DNA from: an uncultured Ruminococcus sp.
GTDB lineage: Bacteria; Bacillota; Clostridia; Oscillospirales; Ruminococcaceae
Direction of reading: 5' to 3'
NCBI GenBank assembly: GCA_902800795.1
Contig: CADCFQ010000002.1
Span: forward strand, 1 to 64,000
DNA length: 64,000 nt
This document shows, piece by piece, positions 1 through 6,858 of the stretch. A model generated the notes under the pieces. It worked only from the letters and a program-made list of their open reading frames with translations, was not told the origin of the DNA and searched no databases. How positions within the stretch are numbered: position 1 is the stretch's first letter; each line of letters starts with the position of its first letter. Both the position numbers and the translations under genes were made by a program.

Positions 1-16
1 GTCGGCGTCAGCCGAC
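1..16. repeat. Short hairpin at the left edge
   Basis: GTCGGC, four bases, GCCGAC forms a perfect 6-bp stem, followed by ACCACTTTTC. It could be the tail of a terminator for a gene to the left of the window, but the run of T is short and interrupted. No gene is visible in the first 314 bases. Confidence 0.35.
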
Positions 17-112
17 ACCACTTTTCGCACGAAAGCAATACTATACGATAAAAGCTTATAGGAAAGCAGCTAAGTTATAATCTACGCCAGAGGCAAAGCA
101 GTGCGGCGAGCA

Positions 113-137
113 CCGCCCTCCCCTTCGGGGAGGGCGG
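113..137. repeat. GC-rich hairpin with a UUCG-type loop
   Basis: CCGCCCTCCCC pairs with GGGGAGGGCGG around TTC, giving an 11-bp, almost pure G+C stem. Neither flank is T-rich, so it is not a standard intrinsic terminator. Related CCGCC...GGCGG palindromes occur in other gaps of this window (22240, 26451, 37485, 62722), so it may belong to a dispersed palindrome family. Confidence 0.5.
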
Positions 138-184
138 CGGTTCTGTACTAGTCTGCATGTTCCCGGGCGGGGTGGGGGAATTGG

Positions 185-206
185 GTCCAGGTGCACGCAC
201 CTGGAC
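185..206. promoter_or_regulatory. 10-bp inverted repeat touching the -35 box (possible operator)
   Basis: GTCCAGGTGC and GCACCTGGAC are perfect inverted arms separated by two bases. The right arm ends one base before the TTGACA of the promoter for the beta-helix gene. The position suits a regulator binding site, although a cruciform or the end of an upstream transcript is also possible. Confidence 0.5.
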
Positions 207-235
207 TTGACAAGGTGGGTAAAATATTGTATAAT
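207..235 (+). promoter_or_regulatory. Consensus sigma-A promoter of the beta-helix gene
   Basis: TTGACA (207-212) and TATAAT (230-235) are both perfect and separated by 17 bases. Transcription should begin near 242, leaving a leader of about 70 bases before the gene at 315. Confidence 0.85.
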
Positions 236-314
236 TAGAAGGTAAAAATTCGGGGCTAAAAAAATAGAACGACCCCATTGGAGATCAGGGATAACGAAAG
301 GAACGATCAGTGTT

Positions 315-2873
315 TTGATAAGGACTCTGCGCCCTTTTATTGCCTGCGCTGCCGTGATGTTTTTTGCGGCGGTGTTTTTGTCGATAAAGGGCTTTGCTTA
401 TGACTATTCAACAATAACGGGCACCAATGCTACAGGCGCTTCCATAAGCTTTGATGACCCGATAGAGATCAGCGTTCTGGATTTCGATGCCGACCCCTCG
501 GGCAAAGAGGACTCGGCAGAAGCCTTTCAGGATGCGTTTTGCTATGCCCACAGACACGGAACAGACAAACAGCTTGTTAAAATAATAGTTCCGGAGGGGA
601 CATATAACCTGAAAAAGACCCTCTACATCTTCTCGAACACCTGGGTGTGCGCCGACAAGAACGCCGTTATGGTGAGAAACCATGCCGCAGGAAGCATAGT
701 CCGCAACTATCAGGAAGACGACAAGGGCGGTTATGCCGCTGATAAGCGTATCGTTATCGAGGGCGGTGTATGGGACGGAAGACCCACGGCTTCAAGCTAT
801 GAGTTCTCGAATATGCGTTTCGGCCACATGAGCGACCTTATAATCAAGAACGCAGTTATTAAAAACAACTACAACGGCCACCATATCGAGCTCGGCGGTG
901 TCCAGCGTGTGACTATCGAGGGCTGCGAGGTCTGCGGCTTTACAGGAAAGAGCCGCAAGGAAGCTATCCAGCTGGACACAATGATAAACGAGAGCGTGTT
1001 CAACAGCTATGCGCCTTTTGACGACACAGCCTGCGATAATGTGGTGATAAAGAACTGCAGCTTCCACGACCTTGACAGAGCAGTGGGCTCTCACTCGGGA
1101 ATGCTGGGAGTTTACTACACGAATATCGTTATCTCGGGCTGTACCTTCACCGACCTTACAGGCTCGGCTATCCCGATGATAAACTATAAGAACTGCCTTA
1201 TAGAGAACAACACCATGACTAATGTCGGAACGGCTATCGACATAAAGCACATGGCTCTCGAGTCAATGGAATATTACTACAGCAGGCCGGCTTATACCAC
1301 CGAGAAGATAAACGATGTGGCAAACATAGTCGTGAGGAACAACACGATAACAAACGCTGTCACAAAAGGCGTGCCCACGCCCTATGCTATCCGCATCTAC
1401 GGCAAGCACGTCACCGACAGCACTTTCCTGCCCGACTATGACTTCATGGTCAAGGGCATAAAGATAACCGGCAACACCATAAATGCCGCAGGCTCGGCTA
1501 TCGCTATGGTGAACACCGAGGGTATCTTTATCGACTCCAACACGCTTTCCTATAACACCGACGACGACAACCTTTCAGATGTGGACGCCATAGTTTCCTA
1601 CGGCGGCTCGTCGATCTCGGTCACAAGAAACAAGATATCGTCTCCTGCAAGAAACGGTGTTATGATGGACGGCGGACGGGACAACACCATTTCCGAAAAT
1701 GACATAGGCGGAGCAGCAGACAACGCTATCTCGCTGACCTCGACCCAGGATGCCGATGTGGAGCAGAACACTATAAGCTCACCTGTTAATCACGGCATAA
1801 GGCTTGCCAACGGCTGTAAGGGAGCAAAGCTTCTTCACAACACCATTGACGGCGCAGGCGGCCACGCTATCCTTTCAAAGGGCTGCTCGGTGGAGGCAGG
1901 CGCAAATACACTGACATCCAGCGGTTCAAACGGCCTTGCGGCTGAAGAAGGCTCGGTCATCAAATGCTATGGCAGTGAAGCCTCTTCAAACACTAACTAC
2001 GGCCTCAAAGCTTCGGGCTCCTCAACTATCTATGTCAGCACAGACACATTCAGCAACAACGGCAAAGGCGGTATGATCGCTGATGAGACGAGCCAGATAC
2101 TCCTCAGCAGCGCCAAGGATCTCGGAACCGAAAAAGTGACCAGCACCACAGTCGAGCTTAGCTGGGAAGAGATCTCTATGGCTGACCGCTATCTCGTTTA
2201 CCGCAGGCTCAATTCCGGCGACAATGATTTTGAGCTGCTGTGCGAGACCTCAGACCTTGGCTACATCGACGACACTGCCACCCCTGCAACAAGATACACC
2301 TACCGTGTGACCGGTATCCTCAAGACCGAGAGCGGAGAATATGAGGGCAAGGCGGCAGACGTGTCCCTCAGGACGCACCTGACCATCGCCCTTTGCCAGA
2401 GCGATATCCCTTCTCAGGTGGCATACACCGGTTCAGCAAGGACTCCTATGTTCAACGTGTTCCTTGACAACTGCGAGCTGGTAAAGGACGTTGACTACTA
2501 TGTGGTGTTCACTAACAACGTAAGCATAGGCAAGGCAAAGGCCACTGTTTTCGGCAAGGGCCAGTACTGTGACAGCAAGGACTTTGAGTTTGACATCGTT
2601 CTCGGAAAGGCCGGAGCTGTGAGCTACAACCCTGCGATGAGCTCTCAGCTGAGCTCCGTATTCACTCCTGACGGCACCACGATGAGACCCCAGTCTATGA
2701 GCGTATGCACCGTCAAGGTGACAAGCCTCAAAGCACCTGCAAAGAAGATACGCTTTGCAAGCTTCCTGGAGCCCGAGGATTATATCAACGAGCTCAAGGC
2801 TGACGCTCCCGTTATAACGGTCAGGACCTCACGCACCGTTGGCGGAGAGCAGGTGTTCGGAGCTGTACTCTGA
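315..2873 (+). CDS. Secreted right-handed beta-helix repeat protein with FnIII domain
   Basis: 852 residues. The N-terminus has two arginines and a hydrophobic stretch (about residues 7-26), a likely signal peptide. Residues ~45-600 carry the Pectate_lyase_3-like opening (DFDADPSG, then VPEGTY) and many short N-x-I/N-T-I strand repeats typical of a parallel beta-helix. Residues ~600-690 resemble fibronectin type III, and ~700-765 resemble the Y-x-G...DYYVVFTNN...GKG module of clostridial surface proteins. No LPXTG, dockerin or SLH anchor is seen, so it is probably secreted or loosely attached. The helix suggests polysaccharide binding or cleavage, but I cannot name catalytic residues. The start is TTG at 315 with GAAAGGA 12 bases upstream, a slightly long spacing. 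It stands alone behind a consensus promoter. Confidence 0.75.
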   Translation: MIRTLRPFIACAAVMFFAAVFLSIKGFAYDYSTITGTNATGASISFDDPIEISVLDFDADPSGKEDSAEAFQDAFCYAHRHGTDKQLVKIIVPEGTYNLKKTLYIFSNTWVCADKNAVMVRNHAAGSIVRNYQEDDKGGYAADKRIVIEGGVWDGRPTASSYEFSNMRFGHMSDLIIKNAVIKNNYNGHHIELGGVQRVTIEGCEVCGFTGKSRKEAIQLDTMINESVFNSYAPFDDTACDNVVIKNCSFHDLDRAVGSHSGMLGVYYTNIVISGCTFTDLTGSAIPMINYKNCLIENNTMTNVGTAIDIKHMALESMEYYYSRPAYTTEKINDVANIVVRNNTITNAVTKGVPTPYAIRIYGKHVTDSTFLPDYDFMVKGIKITGNTINAAGSAIAMVNTEGIFIDSNTLSYNTDDDNLSDVDAIVSYGGSSISVTRNKISSPARNGVMMDGGRDNTISENDIGGAADNAISLTSTQDADVEQNTISSPVNHGIRLANGCKGAKLLHNTIDGAGGHAILSKGCSVEAGANTLTSSGSNGLAAEEGSVIKCYGSEASSNTNYGLKASGSSTIYVSTDTFSNNGKGGMIADETSQILLSSAKDLGTEKVTSTTVELSWEEISMADRYLVYRRLNSGDNDFELLCETSDLGYIDDTATPATRYTYRVTGILKTESGEYEGKAADVSLRTHLTIALCQSDIPSQVAYTGSARTPMFNVFLDNCELVKDVDYYVVFTNNVSIGKAKATVFGKGQYCDSKDFEFDIVLGKAGAVSYNPAMSSQLSSVFTPDGTTMRPQSMSVCTVKVTSLKAPAKKIRFASFLEPEDYINELKADAPVITVRTSRTVGGEQVFGAVL

Positions 2874-2900
2874 TAACTTGTAAAAATTATATGAACCGTC

Positions 2901-2929
2901 TTGACTTTCGCACTTTCTTAGTGTATAAT
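2901..2929 (+). promoter_or_regulatory. Promoter of tRNA-Thr
   Basis: TTGACT (2901-2906), 17 bases, TATAAT (2924-2929). It lies 26 bases before the tRNA, as expected for a short 5' leader. Confidence 0.85.
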
Positions 2930-2955
2930 AAACTAGTTGAGTGCGAATGCTCAAT

Positions 2956-3028
2956 GCTGCTATGGCTCAGGTGGTAGAGCACATCCTTGGTAAGGATGAG
3001 GTCACCAGTTCGAATCTGGTTAGCAGCT
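2956..3028 (+). tRNA. tRNA-Thr (anticodon GGU)
   Basis: A 73-base cloverleaf folds fully. The acceptor stem is GCTGCTA/TAGCAGC, the D stem GCTC/GAGC, the anticodon stem CATCC/GGATG with loop TTGGTAA (anticodon GGT), and the T stem ACCAG/CTGGT with loop TTCGAAT. The discriminator base is T. The 3' CCA is not encoded and must be added by the tRNA nucleotidyltransferase found at 17086-18426. The gene is a single transcription unit, with its own promoter upstream and a terminator directly after. Confidence 0.95.
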
Positions 3029-3032
3029 CTTT

Positions 3033-3063
3033 AAAGCGGTCTCCTTTTTGGAGACCGCTTTTT
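3033..3063 (+). terminator. Intrinsic terminator of tRNA-Thr
   Basis: AAAGCGGTCTCC, loop TTTTT, GGAGACCGCTTTTT: a 12-bp perfect stem followed by a T-run. Confidence 0.9.
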
Positions 3064-3076
3064 GTCTGGCGCAAAG

Positions 3077-3108
3077 AAAAAGCCGCAGGTGCTCTCCTGC
3101 GGCTTTTT
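3077..3108. terminator. Bidirectional terminator
   Basis: AAAAAGCCGCAGG and CCTGCGGCTTTTT pair over 13 bases around a 6-base loop. The A-run and T-run let it work on both strands. On the minus strand it ends the GGDEF/EAL gene, whose stop lies just to the right. Confidence 0.85.
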
Positions 3109-3116
3109 ATGGTTTA

Positions 3117-5417
3117 TCAGCTGTTTTTCTTCACTGCGAAAGATACAAAATCCTCGATAGGCATCGGCTTTGCAAAATAATAGCCCTGAAACATCTTACA
3201 GCCCATTGCCGAAAGCTGCTGATACTGATACTGGGTCTCAACGCCCTCGGTCAGCGAGTCGATATCCAGCTCTTCCGAAAGCTTGATAATGTTCTTGACT
3301 ATAGTCTTTGCCCTCTCACGGCTCTTTGAAGACGACAGGAACTTCATGTCTATCTTCAGCACGTCAACAGGCATATCCTTGAGCATATTCAGCGAGGAGT
3401 ATCCGCTTCCGAAATCGTCCATCTCCACAACGAAGCCCGACTGCCGCAGCTCATCGAGGATCCTCATCCTCTCCTCGGAATCGTTCATCATCACCGTTTC
3501 CGTTATCTCGATGCGAAGCTTCGAGGGGTCGATATCAAATTCTCTGACAAGCTCTTTTATCTCGGAGGCAACATCAAAGAAATAGAAATCCTTGGGCGAG
3601 ATGTTCACCGACACGAACAGGTCATCATGCTTTCCCTTCCAGTCCCTGAGTATCTCACAGGCACAGCGCCACATATAGCGGTCAAGCTCGACTATCATAC
3701 CGTTTTTCTCAAACACGGGTATGAACTTCACCGACGGCATGAACCCGTAATCCGGATGCTGCCATCTTGCAAGCGCCTCTGCGCCCACTACCCTGCCCCG
3801 ATTGTCGGTTATAGGTTGGAGATAGGGTCTTATCTGCCTTGTTCTTATTGCCAACGTCAGCGCAGCTGATATGCGCTGATCCCAGAGCATCTTCTCTCTC
3901 AGGTCGTTGTCATAATATGCGATATGAGTAGTATACTCATCCGTTATCGTCGAGAGCGCCAGATGAGCCCTGTCGAACATGACCGACACATCCATATCCC
4001 TGTCAATGACCTCATAGATCCCCAGATGGATCAGCAGCCTGTGCTCAAAGCTGTCGGAGGTAACAACAAAGTCACTGAGCTTTTTCTCGACACTGTCCTT
4101 GTCTTTTTCAAACCTGTCCTTCGGCAAGAAAACGCCGAAGGTGTCACCCGCCAGCCTGCCGTATACACAGGACAGGCTCATATTCTTTTCTATCCATTCG
4201 GCTATCTGTATCAGCGCACGGTCACCGAAATCGGAGCTGAAAACGTCGTTGACTATCTTGAAGTTCTTGACATCCACGAACACCGCATAAAACTCGGTAT
4301 CAGGGTCGCTGCCGAGCAGCTTTCTTATGCACTCATAAAGATACTGCTTTGTATACAGCCCTGTCAGGCTGTCGTGGGTGGAAGCATAGAACTCCTTTTT
4401 CAGCTTCTGCTGTTCCTCGGTGGTGTCTCTTATAACAAGATAGGAGCCAACAAAGCGCTTGTTGTCATCGTTGACGGAGTGGTTCTCTATGAAGAAATAC
4501 TTTGCCTCCTCGCCAAAGCCGATGACCCTTTCGTCCTCCCATTCGTCAATGATGTATTTACGGTTTCCGAATATGCCTCTCAGCGCCTCGGGGACCTTTT
4601 CCAGCTCTGTCACCTTTACATGGGCAAGCTGGAGACCCTTTTCGTTCGCCCATATACACCTTCCCAGAGGGTCATAGACAAACAGCGCATCCGGCATTTC
4701 CGAAACGATGTTTGAAAGCAGCCTGTCAAGCAGTCTCAGCGGTCTGTGATAAAGGGACAGATAGAACACGATAATACCGAAGATGCCGTAGCCCACCATT
4801 GAACGGTCGATAGGCGTGCGGGAGAAGATATAGAAGGACTGCCACAGTCCTATTATCATCATCGCCACAAGAACAACAGTGAAACGCTCTCTGAATATCT
4901 TGGTGGTCTTTATCACACCCAGTATAAAGATCAGCAGGACACAGATAAAAACTATATAGTCCACCAGCCTGTGGATGTTCTGTCCGAAATGGACCACGAC
5001 CCTGTAATAGGGCTTATCCTGAACATCGACGGGCTCAAGACTAAAAGCGTGTCCGAAAAACGGGTTGAGCAGCATCTGTACAGCATCGGCGATTATGATG
5101 ATATAGACAAAGGTCGGCTTGCGCTGACCGTCGCCTATGCCCCGGCAGTATTCGTTCGTGAAATTTACCAGTGCAAACATCACAAGGTCCATGCCGAGAA
5201 AATAAATGTAGTAGCCGATCAAAGATCTAAGCCTTACCGACGAACCTATGATGATGATATTTCCGATCATAGGCGGCAGCAGAGCGAACTCCAGCAGACC
5301 GACTGTTTTAGCAAACCTCTTGCGGGAACGCAGCGCTTTTGTTCCGCACACAGCAAGCACAAGTGCCAGGATACTGAGCACCCCGGAATAGAATATCCTA
5401 AGATCCAAGCCGATCAC
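3117..5417 (-). CDS. Membrane GGDEF/EAL protein, probable c-di-GMP phosphodiesterase
   Basis: 766 residues. Residues 1-~225 hold about seven hydrophobic helices resembling the 7TM sensor of histidine kinases. A PAS-like domain follows (~235-340), then GGDEF (~345-505) and EAL (~515-766). The cyclase signature is degenerate: RLAGDTF at 421-427 replaces RxGGDEF, so cyclase activity is unlikely; the domain may only bind GTP or act structurally. The EAL part looks intact, with EAL at 547-549, the metal-site motif DDFGSGYSS from 667, and conserved NIS, EITE and EGVE segments. I infer a membrane-sensed enzyme that hydrolyses c-di-GMP. It is a single gene with its own promoter (5474-5502) and terminator. 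Confidence 0.88.
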   Translation of the reverse strand: MIGLDLRIFYSGVLSILALVLAVCGTKALRSRKRFAKTVGLLEFALLPPMIGNIIIIGSSVRLRSLIGYYIYFLGMDLVMFALVNFTNEYCRGIGDGQRKPTFVYIIIIADAVQMLLNPFFGHAFSLEPVDVQDKPYYRVVVHFGQNIHRLVDYIVFICVLLIFILGVIKTTKIFRERFTVVLVAMMIIGLWQSFYIFSRTPIDRSMVGYGIFGIIVFYLSLYHRPLRLLDRLLSNIVSEMPDALFVYDPLGRCIWANEKGLQLAHVKVTELEKVPEALRGIFGNRKYIIDEWEDERVIGFGEEAKYFFIENHSVNDDNKRFVGSYLVIRDTTEEQQKLKKEFYASTHDSLTGLYTKQYLYECIRKLLGSDPDTEFYAVFVDVKNFKIVNDVFSSDFGDRALIQIAEWIEKNMSLSCVYGRLAGDTFGVFLPKDRFEKDKDSVEKKLSDFVVTSDSFEHRLLIHLGIYEVIDRDMDVSVMFDRAHLALSTITDEYTTHIAYYDNDLREKMLWDQRISAALTLAIRTRQIRPYLQPITDNRGRVVGAEALARWQHPDYGFMPSVKFIPVFEKNGMIVELDRYMWRCACEILRDWKGKHDDLFVSVNISPKDFYFFDVASEIKELVREFDIDPSKLRIEITETVMMNDSEERMRILDELRQSGFVVEMDDFGSGYSSLNMLKDMPVDVLKIDMKFLSSSKSRERAKTIVKNIIKLSEELDIDSLTEGVETQYQYQQLSAMGCKMFQGYYFAKPMPIEDFVSFAVKKNS

Positions 5418-5432
5418 CGCCTTTACTTAGAA

Positions 5433-5454
5433 GTCAGATGTCAGATCTCTGACA
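5433..5454. repeat. GTCAGAT heptamer repeat with inverted arm
   Basis: Two tandem copies of GTCAGAT (5433-5446) run into CTCTGACA, so TGTCAGA and TCTGACA also face each other across two bases. A four-copy version occurs at 53769-53796. Both lie roughly 15-45 bases upstream of a minus-strand start codon. Confidence 0.6.
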
Positions 5455-5473
5455 CAAGCCAATTCTTATACAA

Positions 5474-5502
5474 ATCATACCATAAAAACTGTTTTTTGTC
5501 AA
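5474..5502 (-). promoter_or_regulatory. Promoter of the GGDEF/EAL gene
   Basis: On the minus strand TTGACA (5502-5497), 17 bases, TATGAT (5479-5474), with TGG before the -10 (extended -10). Confidence 0.8.
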
Positions 5503-5549
5503 TTATTCAAAGGCAGTGTTTAAAATATTTGTGTATTTCGTACAAATCA

Positions 5550-5579
5550 AGCGTCCCTGCAAAGCAATGCAGGAACGCT
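5550..5579 (-). terminator. Terminator after the dehydratase-like operon
   Basis: AGCGT-C-CCTGCA pairs with TGCAGG-A-ACGCT (one internal mismatch). On the minus strand it follows the stop at 5587 and is trailed by TGATTTGT. A T-run on the plus side would also let it act in that direction. Confidence 0.65.
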
Positions 5580-5586
5580 GTTTTTG

Positions 5587-6858
5587 TTATTCTATCACCG
5601 CATTTGCAAGCATCAGCTTGATACGGTTCTCCTGGTTTACCTTAGTGGCACCGGGGTCATAGTCAATAGCCACGATATTGGCATCGGGGTAGGCTTCCTT
5701 TATGCGCCTGGACATCCCCTTTGCAACTATGTGGTTAGGCAGACAGCCGAAGGGCTGGGTGCAGATTATGTTCTTTGTTCCGGTCTCGGCCAGAGCCGCC
5801 ATCTCGGCGGTTATCAGCCAGCCCTCGCCCATCTTGACGCCCTGATTCATATACTTGTCAGCACATTTTCTAAGGTGCTCAAAGTCATGGGGCGGCTGGA
5901 AGTCGGAACACTCCTTGATTATTCTTATCTGCTGCTTCTGGAATTTATAAAGGATATCATATCCGATCCCGAACAGGAAATAGTCCTTGTCCTTCTTGTC
6001 ATAGAGCAGACCGTCGTTCACGGAATCCGATGCGCAGTAGAGCACGAAGTCCAGAAGTCCCGGAACGTTAGGCTCACAACCCTCTTCAAGCAGGAACTCA
6101 TTGAGGTGGTTGTTCGCAAGAGGCGAATACTTAACATAGATCTCGCCGACGATACCGACCTTGGGCTTTTTCTCCTTTGTTCTCTCGATAGCTGAAAAGT
6201 CCTTGAGTATAGCACGGTAGATGCTCTTTGTGTGCATATATCTGTTTCTTGTCTCAAACAGCTTTCCGAGCCTGTGCTGCCATCTTGCCAGGAGCCTGTC
6301 GGTCTCACCCTTGTTCACTTCATAGGGCTTGCACTGGTTGTAGAGGAGCATCAGCATATCGCCGTAGAGAACGGCATAAATAAGCTTTAATGCGATAGAC
6401 GGTGTAACGTCTATGGATGCGTTCTTTTCAAGACCGCTGAAATTAAGGGACAGAACAGGTATCTGGGGATAGGTCTCCGAGAGCGCCTTCCTCAGCAGGT
6501 GGATGTAGTTTGAAGCTCTGCATCCGCCTCCTGTCTGCGAGATCAGCAGCGCTGTATGATCAAGGTCATACTTGCCGCTTTTCAAAGCGTCCATGAACTG
6601 TCCCACCACCAGCAGCGCCGGATAGCAGGTGTCGTTGTGGACGTTTTTGAGTCCCTCGTCTATAACGTTTCTTGTGGAAGTCTGCAAAAGCTCCATGTTA
6701 TAGCCGTATTTCTTATAGATAGCCATTATAAGCTTGAAGTGGATAGGCAGCATATCCGGGATGAGGATAGTGTATTCCCTGCGCCTTGATTTATCAAGAT
6801 AGGATCGGTTCACTCTGTCAGAGCCCGATGTTTTAGTCACCTTTTCGCTCTTGCTCAT
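5587..6858 (-). CDS. 2-hydroxyacyl-CoA dehydratase-like (HgdB/DUF2229-related) protein
   Basis: 423 residues. It matches the C-terminal part of the very large clostridial CoA-activase/dehydratase proteins. Visible marks are conserved cysteines in NDTCYPALLVVG (early third) and QTGGGCRASNY, and a late CTQPFGCLPNH motif, all likely iron-sulfur ligands as in the HgdA/HgdB family. It overlaps the upstream activase gene by four bases (ATGA), so the two are translationally coupled and probably form one complex. In many relatives the two parts are one polypeptide of about 1,400 residues; here they are separate. The substrate is unknown, since true HgdA/HgdB catalytic subunits are not next to it. Family assignment is good; function is open. 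Confidence 0.75.
   Translation of the reverse strand: MSKSEKVTKTSGSDRVNRSYLDKSRRREYTILIPDMLPIHFKLIMAIYKKYGYNMELLQTSTRNVIDEGLKNVHNDTCYPALLVVGQFMDALKSGKYDLDHTALLISQTGGGCRASNYIHLLRKALSETYPQIPVLSLNFSGLEKNASIDVTPSIALKLIYAVLYGDMLMLLYNQCKPYEVNKGETDRLLARWQHRLGKLFETRNRYMHTKSIYRAILKDFSAIERTKEKKPKVGIVGEIYVKYSPLANNHLNEFLLEEGCEPNVPGLLDFVLYCASDSVNDGLLYDKKDKDYFLFGIGYDILYKFQKQQIRIIKECSDFQPPHDFEHLRKCADKYMNQGVKMGEGWLITAEMAALAETGTKNIICTQPFGCLPNHIVAKGMSRRIKEAYPDANIVAIDYDPGATKVNQENRIKLMLANAVIE

Noticed and set aside
75..278. 67-residue open frame on the minus strand at the left edge
   Set aside because: It covers the GC-rich hairpin, the inverted repeat and the consensus plus-strand promoter; proline-rich composition and no ribosome site.
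5550..5585. Terminator for a plus-strand gene
   Set aside because: The T-run faces the plus strand, but no plus-strand gene ends here; the stem fits the minus-strand operon end better.
5584..6195. 203-residue plus-strand frame opposite the dehydratase-like gene
   Set aside because: Antisense shadow of a well-supported gene; no ribosome site and no family resemblance. The same holds for other long antisense frames in this window.
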